From Lineus longissimus (Eukaryota > Nemertea > Pilidiophora > Heteronemertea > Lineidae): a DNA stretch of 64,000 nucleotides. The notes below the pieces were generated by a model that ran no database searches, had not been told where the DNA came from, and saw nothing but the letters and a program-made list of their open reading frames with translations. Location: assembly GCF_910592395.1 (NCBI RefSeq), contig NC_088316.1:2602001-2666000 (forward strand). The letters are read 5' to 3'. Positions 1-10,556 of the stretch are shown in pieces. Both the position numbers and the translations under genes were made by a program. Each line of letters opens with the position of its first letter. Position 1 is the stretch's first letter.

Positions 1-754
1 GTTGAGAATCTGCTGTGTCAGCGAATTGCTAGCTTTAGGTCGAAATCTTTAGCTTTGGAAGTAAATGGGTTTGTTTTTCTTCTGTGAAGAATTCCCAAGA
101 GAGGGGTGGGTCTACCAATTGTAATAGTATTGCGGTGTGATCTATCTCGTTAGTTTGTTAACTGCTTTGTTTTGAGGAACCAATTTTGTTAGTCCTCCCA
201 CGGATCATCTTAGATACGGAAATGTCAATGTACACAAATACATACAAAATGTTTTATTTCGTTGCCATAGTTACTAGAATTAGAAACTCCTCATAGATCA
301 ATAAAACACAAACTTCTAACAAATCAGACCATTAGTTCGCGCTCCATATCCCAAAATGCCTACAAAACATTTGCGAATGGACATTATACAGTATTTTGAT
401 CGAAATCTTCTTCAGTGTGGGCTGGCTGGTATAAACTGCTGTAGTTATGCATCATCTGACCACGCTTGTTTGGTCTTTAATGCGGTTTGATCAATGAATA
501 TGCCAAGCTTCTTTTTACAGTAACGGTTCTCTCGGAAAACCTAAAGCTAGATGCATGAAAAAGAACTCGACCAGACATCAGTGTGCATTGGTGTTCGATA
601 CATGTATCACCGATCTATTATCTAGCTAGTTAGGGTCATACCAGCGACTTCTAGAAGTCCCTGATCATACTGAGAATGTAATATAACAAATGGCTGGGGT
701 GTTGGGTTGAGGAACCACATCGAAGCTTACGGAGACAACCTTAGGAAAATGATT

Positions 755-960
755 TTTCTTGAACCCATTACACTCAATGATTGTGATTCTGGGGTAATGC
801 CAGTTTATAGTGAGTTTTTTCCTGAACCCATTACACCCAATGATTGTGATTCTGGGGTAGGCCCAATGGCAGGTGGTAGTGATTTCTTCCGGAACCCACT
901 ACACCCTATGGTTGAGATTCTAGGATATGCCACACGTATAGTCATGGATATATCAAGGAG
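755..960. repeat. Three degenerate tandem copies of a ~65 bp unit
   Basis: The motif GAACCCATTACACYCAATGA followed by TTGTGATTCTGGGGTA recurs at about 761, 824 and 892, so spacing is 63-68 bp. The third copy is more diverged. No function is apparent. Confidence 0.7.
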
Positions 961-1759
961 TAATTAGCTGGTCCAAAAAGCTCCCAAAAAAATCACTCGA
1001 TTTCTAAGTATGACATGTCAGCGCCTTCCCCTTCCTTGCCGACAATTGCAGCATACCCAGTACTCAACCTGTGCTTGTGTGATGTAGACATATCCAAGGC
1101 GAGCCATCTTGTATTTGTCGACTGGCAGCGTATGGAGACAATGCGGCTAAGACTCATACTGGCGAGCATAACTGATGGGTAATAAAGACTACGGGGGCTG
1201 CTTAGTGTCTGTAAGCTTGATGGACCACACAGTTCGGAGACAACCCTTTGACCTAAACAAATAAAATACGGTAGTACGTAAAGGTTAACACGACCAAAAA
1301 TGAAACTGATATAGGCTAAGCCATTGGTCGGAGTCTCTCATTTCTCAGTGGGTTGACGTTGACAAATGGACCAATGTTATTGAGTATCTTTTAGACTGTG
1401 AATTGATGTTGGGATATGAAACGTATGGAATATCGGCGCAAGTTCACCACGGTTGACCCTCCAGGCTGCTCAAGCGATAGTTAAATTCGATCAGATGTGA
1501 TACTTTTATTTGATTATTTGTTTATTCGTTCATTTATTGAAGATTGCTATATACAATGTACATGTAGCACAAACACCGTAACAGCAAAGGGAACGACTGA
1601 TGCGTCGAGAGGGCAGTTGTTAGGCTGCGTCTGATTTGGCCAGATAGGAAAATCAAATTCGACAGGTTAAAATTGGTTAACATAAACGGCATGATGCACA
1701 ACGGCAAGACGTCACCAATGTACAGGTATATAGTATCCATGACGAAAAATAATCAAGTC

Positions 1760-1925
1760 AATTAATAGTCCTTCTGATCTAGCGTACAAGGTCATTTCCT
1801 TGCTCACCACAGCTAATTGATAGTCCTTCTGATCTAGAGTACAAGGTCATTTCCTTGCTCACCACAGCTAATTGACAGTCCTTCTGATCTAGAGTACAAG
1901 GTCATTTCCTTGCTCACCGCAGCTG
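1760..1925. repeat. Three tandem copies of a 55 bp unit
   Basis: The core AGTCCTTCTGATCTAG is at 1767, 1822 and 1877, an exact 55 bp spacing, and copies differ by only a few bases. High identity suggests a recent local duplication. No coding role is seen. Confidence 0.88.
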
Positions 1926-2944
1926 TGTTCAAAGATGTATGCATAGTGCTGTGATACCATCGTGTGTGTCATATGCATCTTTGCGCAACAAGCGCGGAAA
2001 ATAATACCCGATCTCCCAAGCCGAAAATTACCATCGCCTATCAGTCAGAGAAGAAATTGGCGAAATGTCTATACGAATACTGATTAGGCTCCAGGGACAA
2101 AATGTATGTTTGGTTATGACTGTGTGAGAATAAAAAGCTAATAACAAGCTAATAAAACTCTCTTAAATTGTTACTTTGTTATCTTTTCTGATTTTGTTCT
2201 ATTCGGCGAGCGCTTGGAACAGCTGTATGTAGGAAATGGCTTGCCTTCAAGAGATGATTGAGATGGGTGTACATCACGAAACAGTCACCTGTTTACCAGA
2301 CGAACGGAATGGCGTGCATTCCAAGATCGTTCGATATAACTCTGATGGCCGTCGAACAAGTGACATTCACACGTATGAGAGACAATTGCGCACCCCCGAC
2401 CTCATTCCCGAATGGAGTTACAGTTATCTCGTGATATATTCGAGTTAATTCAATTGACGAACCTTTTCATATTCACATTCCGCCTGTATCTTTATGATAA
2501 TATTTTTTTGATTTAAAATTTGAACTCTGTGTAAGACGGTTATACACACATGTAACGAAGTCGTTTTCCTTGTCGTAGGTCGTCATCATCACGACTTGAA
2601 GTACTACTTCATTATTTCCGCTCTACGCGTTGATAGAGATTGTGGCGGCAGATATAAATTTTGTGTCAGTTCAGTTGACACGACTACATACTGTTTGCGT
2701 GCGTCGGCAAGGTACGAGACCGGCCAACCTGCTCACGTGCTATATCACCATCAGCTAGCCGCAAAGAAGAGCACACCAACCCAGAAAGTAGAACACAGAC
2801 ACTGGGCGTAAATCACGACAAACTGTGTGGCTTCATCTTGATAACAGCTCCTGGCGGTTATCGACCCTGAGCATGGCTGTCGGTGCAAAAACATAACCAC
2901 CGATATCTAGAAATCGGGAATGATTCTGCGGCCGCCATCGTCTA

Positions 2945-3419
2945 CAGGGCCGTATTTAACTTTTTTGTCCGAACAGGGCCCTCCCCCAGAAAAATTTGAA
3001 AATAAAAGTTCTGAAATGGCATTTTCCTGGCATTTGGAAGTGTGAATCAATAGTATTTTTACTCTAAAAAAGGACCACTTTTATGAAGTATTTTACGAAA
3101 ATACCACATTTGGACAGAAAATGTTAATTTTCATAGTTTTAATTGTGCAGGATACCGTTAACAAGCAATAACAAGCTAGTCTTTACCTAATGTTGCATCA
3201 TTGTGTATAACCATAGAAGACCAGGGTCAGGGCACTGGACTGGTCAGATTATAAGGGTTGCACCTGAGTTGGTAACATCTGCTATCCATATGCTGCTATC
3301 ATGCTGGTAAAGCTATGGCTAAGATTAGTTTATCTTTTTATTACTGTCTGAAAATTTTTTTTCAACATTTATTGCACAGGGGGGGCAGCTCCCCCCCCCC
3401 CCCTCTAAATACGGCCCTG
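2945..3419. mobile_element. Non-autonomous hAT-like element
   Basis: The 475 bp segment begins CAGGGCCGTATTTA and ends TAAATACGGCCCTG, a perfect 14 bp terminal inverted repeat. GTCTA flanks both sides (2940-2944 and 3420-3424). CAGGG-type termini are usual for hAT transposons, but hAT elements make 8 bp duplications and only 5 bp match here, so the assignment is tentative. The interior is AT-rich with a C run near the 3' end and has no transposase. Confidence 0.7.
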
Positions 3420-4962
3420 GTCTAGACAATACAGGATCAACGGATTTATGTCGTATGTTCCCCTATGTGTGCGTTTTTTTTTCTAAATCGGGAAATCGGG
3501 GTGTGCTTACCATGACATTTACGTGGTATGACTTTGGTTTGTTTCAAAACAGGCATATACGCATGTGCCGAATTGGCGTGGGCACCGCTGGCTTGACGCG
3601 GCCATGATTATTTTTGTGCTGTACTTTCACCTTGGAAAACCCCGTGTCTATTTGCACTGTTATTTGACAACCGTATCTGAGCCGTTCTGGCAAGCACTCC
3701 AGTTTGTACAAAATGACCAAGTGCAGTGCCGGTAATAGAAACGGCGAAAGGTGCCGTATCTATTACCAGCCACTCACTGCCCGTGGATCTTCTTTGAACG
3801 CGGATATATTCGAGGGATAGAGATACGTACATTCCTTAGGCCTACTTATCCGGCCTCCTCATCAATTGGCTGGCGGTTACGCAGCCACGACTGAACCAAA
3901 GGGACGGCATCTTACTGTAATATACATAATGCGTACTTACTATCACTATCGTCACTAAAAAATAAGGCGGTTTCCTTTGACAACACTACACTATACTTTT
4001 TAATACCACGGCCTTCTTCAATACACTTTTCTACTAAGTACAATGTACATGTACAATACATATTTTTGGTCTTACCGGCATTGCGTGTAGATGAGTTTTT
4101 TCCTTTGATGTATAAACAGACCGAGTTACATATTCCGAGGCTGATTGCCTGTGATGTTCGCCTGTCGCACCAGATGCGGGCAAGTGCAACGAGATCATGT
4201 ACTAAAGTGCGGAATGATTTTTAGAGTCTTTTTTCTGTCTTTCGGTGAAATCGACGCATACTGGTACACATGGCATGATATCATTATTTGTGCTTTTTAT
4301 GACACGAAAATAGATATCACCAAAAAAATCCATGTCATTTGCGACATTCCTAAATATCAAAATGAAGAAGTATATCGACAAGTATAACCTGGGGTCCTGT
4401 CGCAGATAGTTTGTCGTATCTATTGACTCAGCGTGTATCGTCCCTAGCTTACTGAGTCGTGTAAATGATATGAAGACCCCTTAGGAAAATGAGATATTTT
4501 CTTTCAATTATTTATAATAAAGTACGTCTGGTTCGAGTTATCTTAAGCCACGAGGCTCTCTGATACCACTGCCACCGACTCAAATGATTCCCCCAAGCCG
4601 GAGATTCATCTTGAATTTAATTTTTCTGCTGTTGCGGTCTGATTAAATGTCTGATTAGCCTTTACCATCCTTTATCCCTCTGGCTTATTAGCCATGTCAA
4701 CCTCACTGAAGAAGGCTAATTGATACAATTGTCAAAAAAGTTGTTGCTGCATGTGTATATCTGAAGTCTCGAAGTTTTTGGGCGGCATTTCTCCATGTGA
4801 ATTTTACACAAGCTCATAACTATGATATACATGTAGTGTTATGTATAAAAGAATGTAGGCAATTTGCTCCATCTTCAAAATGAAATAGTTAAAATTCGTT
4901 GTCTTGTTTTTTTTATCTCGATACTGTGTATACTAACAAGTGTAGATTATATTAGTTCCACA
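3420..4962. other. Intergenic DNA, no gene recognised
   Basis: I see no recognisable gene or repeat family. Open frames at 3608-3832 (-) and 4145-4387 (+) have no detectable domain and look like chance. Confidence 0.55.
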
Positions 4963-4964
4963 TA

Positions 4965-5126
4965 CAGTGGAACCTCCCTTAGCGGACACCTCTCCATTAA
5001 GGATAACCATTCTATCAAGGACACTAGTTTTGGTCCCAAATTGATTGTTTCCATTCAACTTGACCTCTCTAATGAGGACACCTTTCTATTAAGGATAGCC
5101 CTGTCCTTAATAGAGAGGTTCTACTG
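4965..5126. mobile_element. Short MITE with TA duplication
   Basis: The 162 bp segment starts CAGTGGAACCTCCC and ends GAGAGGTTCTACTG, imperfect inverted repeats of 14 bp, between TA dinucleotides (4963-4964 and 5127-5128). TA duplications and CAGT termini fit the Tc1/mariner superfamily, pogo/Tigger side. The interior repeats a phrase of the type CTNTTAAGGAYA in both orientations, so the transcript would fold on itself. It encodes no transposase. Confidence 0.75.
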
Positions 5127-5826
5127 TACTTGATACCAGAACTAATACTAGTCGAAACGCCTGAGGCTTAGCATCCATTAACAATTTATGATCTCAGGAA
5201 GGTATTATGTCATCTACCGACCGGAGATAATTGTCTATCATTGAACCAGTCGATCATTTCGATTCGGTGTTCAGGCGTGACTGGCGTGTCTGGTAAGTCT
5301 GTCCTATCTGGCGTGTTTAGTATGTCTGAATATAACAAAAAAGAAAGAAAGGACGTTTTTCATCCATTGCTGATGATCACTACCTCACTTTTTCCCGTAG
5401 CGTATCGGTAATCCCATTTGTGACCTGCTGATGGTTGTCAAGTTGAATAAATCGGCAGTTTGCATTCAGTAGGGACGATTTCTTTCCTTTGGGCGACTGG
5501 GCACGAATGATGGAAGGAGAAAATGCTCCCTGTTTAGACTCGGGAATGGAATGACATTTATAATCATTCCCTCTGCTACAGCCTACGGTGAACACTAGGA
5601 GAAGTGTAGTGGACTTTCAAACAAAGGTCGAGTAAAGTCCATACAGCTATCGGACAGTTCAACAGCCCTCTGAATATATGTCATTCCAAAATGAATGTGA
5701 CCCATCACATCCATTTTAATGAGGTGTGGCCTCAGCATTCGATCCATCGTCATGATTTAATTATTCTATTAAATGGACCAACTACATGTGCATTTCAACC
5801 AGAAGTTTAAAAAATCCGGCCGTTTG
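5127..5826. other. Intergenic DNA, no gene recognised
   Basis: Nothing recognisable lies between the MITE and the 56 bp minisatellite. The open frame 5380-5595 (-) shows no domain. Confidence 0.5.
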
Positions 5827-6545
5827 GATATAGGTTACGATCTGATCCTCTATACAAGATGGGAAAAAACGAATCTCGTTTGTATATAGGTTACCTTCTG
5901 ATCCTCTATACAAGATGGGAAAAAACGAATATCGTTTATATATCGGTTACCTTCTGATCCTCTATACAAGATGGGAAAAAACGAATCTCGTTTATATATC
6001 GGTTACCTTCTGATCCTCTATACAAGATGGGAAAAAACGAATCTCGTTTATATATAGGTTACCTTCTGATCCTCTATACAAGATGGGAAAAAACGAATCT
6101 CGTTTATATATAGGTTACCTTCTGATCCTCTATACAAGATGGGAAAAAACGAATATCGTTTATATGTAGATTAAAATCTGATCCTCTATACAAGATGGGA
6201 AAAAACGAATCTCGTTTATATGTAGATTACCTTCTGATCCTCAATACAAGATGGGAAAAAACGAATATCGTTTATATGTAGATTACCATCTGATCCTCTA
6301 TACAAGATGGGAAAAAACGAATCTCGTTTATATGTAGATTACCTTCTGATCCTCTATGCAAGATGGGAAAAAACGAATCTCGTTTATATGTAGATTACCA
6401 TCTGATCCTCTTTACAAGATGGGAAAAAACGAATCTCGTTTATATGTAGATTACCATCTGATCCTCTATACAAGATGGGAAAAAAAGGAATCTCGTTTAT
6501 ATATAGGTTACCATCTGATCCTCTATACAAGATGGGAAAAAACGA
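5827..6545. repeat. 56 bp minisatellite, about 13 copies
   Basis: The phrase ATGGGAAAAAACGAATCTCG recurs every 56 bp (GGGAAAAAAC at 5861, 5917, 5973 and so on to about 6534). Units differ mainly in the stretch TATATATMGGTTACC versus TATATGTAGATTACC, which splits the array into an older half and a converted half. The open frame at 6356-6559 is a by-product of the repeat and not a gene. Confidence 0.95.
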
Positions 6546-9301
6546 GGTCAAGACAATAGGCTAGACGAGAGGCACTAACTTACTGCGTAAGTAATAGCCC
6601 CGTCTTTTAATCGATCATCATGATCTAATTTTTCGGTTGAGGGAATCCACCGATTCGTCCCGCTATTTTCGAGATCCTCTTTCCCATGTTCCTATTTGTA
6701 GCGAGTTAATGGCCGTGAGAGCGAAAAAATATTTGATCGATTGTGGGTCTCCTGAGTAATTGCCTACGAATCTTTCAATCAATTATGTTGTTTTTAGATG
6801 AATTGAGATTCCTGTCAAGAGTCGATTTGAGCTGTTTTTATAGTACGAAGATTGTTATGAAGATAATGGTTTGACGCTGTTTCCAACGGATCCAATAGGG
6901 CTTGCTATAACGATGAAGACTTGTGCCTGTGCTTCGAATATAAGGAGAAACAGAAAGCGAAAATAAAGTAGTTTGCTTAAGGGCTGTCACACTGTGAGCG
7001 TGCATTTGTCCATAATGACACCAATTACTAAGTTGTTTGAGAATTCACAAAAAATTGGTTAAAAGTACAGGATATTTCCTAGGTTGATTGCGATGCACTC
7101 AAATTCTTCCTATAGGTTGAACCACGACAATGCGCCCAGAGCTCATGATCCGCATTCAGCGGTCGTACGGCGATTTCTTTCACCCTTTGAGAATGCGCAT
7201 CATCTGGTTTCGCCCGGCGTAAAATACAAGATGTGATTTGCCAAGACAAAAACAACATTGCCGGCCGTCTGCCATAAACCATCAAGCAGATGGTTCTTTC
7301 ATCATCTTCCATCTTCACTTTTTACCCTTTGCCCAATGCTGTGGTATGGTAGTTCGCAGACAAAGATATTGTGTTGGTGTTTTTTTCTAAATTTTCTTGT
7401 TGCTTTGTTATAACGTCAGAGTTGCGCGAATTCGAAAAGCAATGCGCCATCGAATGTGCAGAGTTAACCCGGTTTACAGTTCCTTATTCTGTATTCTTTG
7501 CACTGATTCCTAGTCTTCTTCATTTGACGATCTCTCATCTGTTTTGCTCCGGCGTCAAAAATACAAGATGCAATTTCCATGGACGGAAACATGATAGAAA
7601 AGTGTATGCCGTTCGCTAATTAACGCATCCTGGTGTTTGCCGTCCCTTTTTTCCTTTTTATTATACGCCCACTGTTGTGCTAGTCAGCTAGCAAGGGGCT
7701 TACTAGCGTTCTTGGTGCGTTTGCCATGGCAACTAATGGCCTTGCTGTTGCTTATGAGTGTTGAGAAGAGGTGATCATCACCCCATCATGATCTTAAACA
7801 GTTCTGTTGGTGGAAACGACATCTTGGCATTGTCGACGTAAACCTAGTTAATCCTTTGTCGCCGGTCATTGGTGGAAGAGAGTTAGTCGTAAAGGTCACC
7901 ATTAGTTAAAGAGGCAGACAATAAGGCAAGGTCTTATATGGGTCCGCTTGCTCCGGAGTACGTGTTCTCAAAAGCATGATGCGGGGTCTATGACGCATTC
8001 GGGTGCTTATATGTATATCAGGGCTGTAGCTGACAGGACGGGAAAGCTACGGGCCTGAATAATCACCGGCTGGATGCCTGAAATGTCAACGATTTTACCT
8101 ACGAAAAGTATTTCTACTTGTACTTGACAAGTGACTCCATCCGCTCGTGTTCCTTTCTTATGAGAGACTCTGTATACTCGATCTCAGTTGAAATAAAGGT
8201 TGCAATATTCTCTACATTTTTACGCGGAAGGAATCTACTATCGGAAAGTGGCAACAGCTTGCTTAATGTCATCGACTCCGCATACAACGGTCATGCAATT
8301 TCCTCGTTTATTCGCCATAAAACTCAAATTTATCATAACCAGCTCAGATTAGAGGAATCTGTGAAAGCTCATATCCCGATGAACGTTTTCGGTTGGTAGT
8401 TAATTGTCCATTGCATTCGTCGGACGAAAAAATGTCATGGCACTTTGAGAAGCCCAACTGTCTTGAGGTCATCCAACTTTAAAAATGCTTTTCGCCGTTA
8501 TGCACAATAAATATACGCAGGTGATCTATATAACTGCTGACTAAATGAAGCAAGACGTATATACAACTTTGATATTTTTAGCTAGCTTCTAACTTGTTGT
8601 ACAATGCTTGATGTCTCCGATATCTTGTCCTTTACATAACGAATGTCACCTACCGTAATGGATCAGCGATATGATCTCCATCACGACAATTTCCGCCTCG
8701 TAGCTCATGAACGCGATAGTAGCGGGTGATCGCACCCCGCCAGGTATCACCATTCTCGCTAATGTCGTTCCTAATCTTTTACCAGCGGAAGTCAAAGGAC
8801 GATCTCATAGTGTCATAGTTCTGAAGTATCACATTCCTGTCCACAAGCTTCGCTCCCGTGTCTCCGAAAACTGTTTGGTCATATTGACATACGTGTGCGG
8901 TTTGTTATCATTTCCATAACATGTAATGGCCGCATTCTTGATGCAGCACGACACTGGCTGTGCTCTAACGGTTTTTTCCTCGGCTTTATACATTGGTAAA
9001 AGGAAATGACCTCTGGCAATAGAGATTCGTCTCCTTCTGCCACGTATAATCAGAGTCTTTCAATAAAAGATTCTGGTATAATCAAGGAAATTAATACTGA
9101 CATCTGGCCACCACGGTATCATGGGAAATGATCATTTTCTGTAACTCAAGGCGATTGACTGTGATTGGTTCAGTTGAGGACAACCAATCAGATAGCTTGT
9201 ACGTTTCTTCGCACAAAATGGCGTCCCTCTTCATTGTAAGTTGACATTCAGGTGGTATGCGGTTTCAATTTGTCATTGCATTGTCTGTCTGTTTTCCATG
9301 A
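6546..9301. other. Intergenic DNA, no gene recognised
   Basis: Open frames of 80-93 codons exist (for example 8118-8399, +) but show no domain, no homologous second copy in this window and no repeat structure. I cannot assign anything here. Confidence 0.5.
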
Positions 9302-9690
9302 TTAACTGAAAAAAGCATAGTTTTGGCATTTAAGGTCATCAATACGCTGGGGGCACCATTTGGGAACAGTTTTGGAATTCCGCCTCGACCCGCTTCTTCT
9401 TCGTAGCGTTCGATGTTCTCTTTGTGACTCGACAGAAGCAGGCCTAAGTCTCTGATAAACCTGGCTGTCGTCTCTTGCTTCCTCTCTAGCTCTCCAAAGC
9501 TTTGTCTCCATTGATACACCCCATGGCCAAGTGGCCTGTCTCTTGGTGTCCCAGAGTAGGCAGTTATGGGACACATGTTCTGGTGTCTGATCTGATGTGT
9601 TGCACTCATGACATCTTCCGGTCTCGGCCATATTCATTCTCCTCGACTCGCTTAAAGCCAGTGCTATTATGTCAAATGAAAGGAGTTAGG
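9302..9690 (-). pseudogene. C-terminal fragment of non-LTR retrotransposon ORF2
   Basis: The minus-strand frame ending at 9302 reads through a cysteine/histidine cluster, C-H-E-C-N, then D-Q-T-P-E-H-V, a later C, and W-D-T-K-R-Q-A-T-W-P. This order (CxxC, QTPEH, C, L..TRQQ.WP) is typical of the region after the RNase H domain in many invertebrate non-LTR retrotransposons. The same frame continues upstream to about 9690 as a leucine/alanine-rich helix, then ends without reverse transcriptase or endonuclease. It is a truncated dead copy. Family (jockey-, CR1- or other type) cannot be settled from about 125 residues. Confidence 0.65.
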
Positions 9691-10310
9691 AGCGACTCAT
9701 CCTTGTGACTGTCATTAGAAAGGATGCTTCCTAACTATACGATAGTTTTAAAATACGACCCGCCGAATTACCCAACATCGGAGAAAACATCAGGACCTGA
9801 CACGATTCAACCAGGATATCGCACTCTTTGTGATAAAGCCAACAGCACTGATTAGATTAGCTCAAACACGGAGTGGCTTCGTTTACGATACAACTCTTTC
9901 TCTTTTTCGTCGAATCTCGTGAAGCCGGAACTTGATTTGATCAGTTTCCCGTCATCGACAATACGATTGACTTTTCGTCTTTGATCTTCTTACTAATTTT
10001 CACCAAGAATATTCCATTTCTTGGTAAAAGGGCTGTTACAAAGAATTTCTTTAAAGTAGAAGAGCCTTGTATGTTTCCTCAAATGAGTTGCTTTGTTATA
10101 CTTTGCGTATCTTCGCGCTTTGTCCTCTGGTAGCGTAACGGAAGGTAAAAAACCGAGGTTCGTGACAAAACCGACGGTCACCTCCTGGAATTGATACTGA
10201 ATAACCTGATATTCCATTGACTATTGAGACGCTGATTCCTTTTTTGCGTAGGTGCCATATAAGTTGATAATTTTGATGAAGTAATCCATGTAACAGAGGC
10301 AAAACATCAA
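9691..10310. other. Intergenic DNA, no gene recognised
   Basis: No domain-bearing frame. Two overlapping minus-strand frames near 9993-10317 are short and unlike any family I recognise. Confidence 0.5.
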
Positions 10311-10556
10311 GGTCCAACCGGGGATTGAACCCGGTGTAATGTTTTTGAGTGTTTCTGTTTTTGAGTGTTTCCCCTCATTGTTTGGGAACGCTCAAAAATA
10401 GATTGACAAGTTTTTCTGTGTATCCCCCCTATTGAAAAGTCATGGTCTCTCTAGCTGCCTATTGTTTGGAAACACTGACACATGGGAAACAACCACAGAT
10501 GTTACACCGGGACCTCTCGCTTATAAGGCCATCACTCTACCGACTGAGCTAAAGGG
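10311..10556 (-). pseudogene. tRNA-like sequence interrupted by a MITE
   Basis: With the 172 bp insert and one CCGG removed, the minus strand reads as a tRNA-like sequence of about 72 nt. It has an A box (TAGCTCAGTCGGTAGAG), an anticodon loop CTTATAA (anticodon TAT, isoleucine-type) and a perfect T arm (CCGGG, TTCAATC, CCCGG). The acceptor stem does not pair and two anticodon-stem pairs are broken, so it is either a decayed tRNA gene or the head of a tRNA-derived SINE. The insertion cuts the T arm. Confidence 0.65.
10335..10506 (-). mobile_element. 172 bp MITE, TGTAA termini, CCGG target
   Basis: It begins TGTAATG and ends ATGTTACA, with CCGG on both sides (10331-10334 and 10507-10510). Two further copies in the opposite orientation lie at 37274-37445 and 38207-38362, also at CCGG, and there the paralogous empty sites show a single CCGG. 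TGTNA-type termini with a 4 bp duplication are reported for the Ginger superfamily; I infer a non-autonomous relative. No protein is encoded. Confidence 0.85.

Larger units (their letters stand above)
1..2944. other. Intergenic DNA, no gene recognised
   Basis: Apart from the two short tandem repeats listed separately, I see no recognisable coding region. Open frames here are under 90 codons and show no domain or compositional signature. The longest (707-967, +) runs through a tandem repeat. Small exons of an unknown gene cannot be excluded. Confidence 0.6.

Noticed and set aside
5827-6545. CRISPR-like array
   Set aside because: The units are contiguous 56 bp repeats without unique spacers, in a eukaryotic genome.
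8118-8399. Possible 93-codon gene
   Set aside because: No domain, no signal peptide, no homologue in the window; such a length is expected by chance in this amount of DNA.
9265-9609. Second overlapping frame at the retrotransposon fragment
   Set aside because: It is a shadow of the frame carrying the CxxC and QTPEH motifs.
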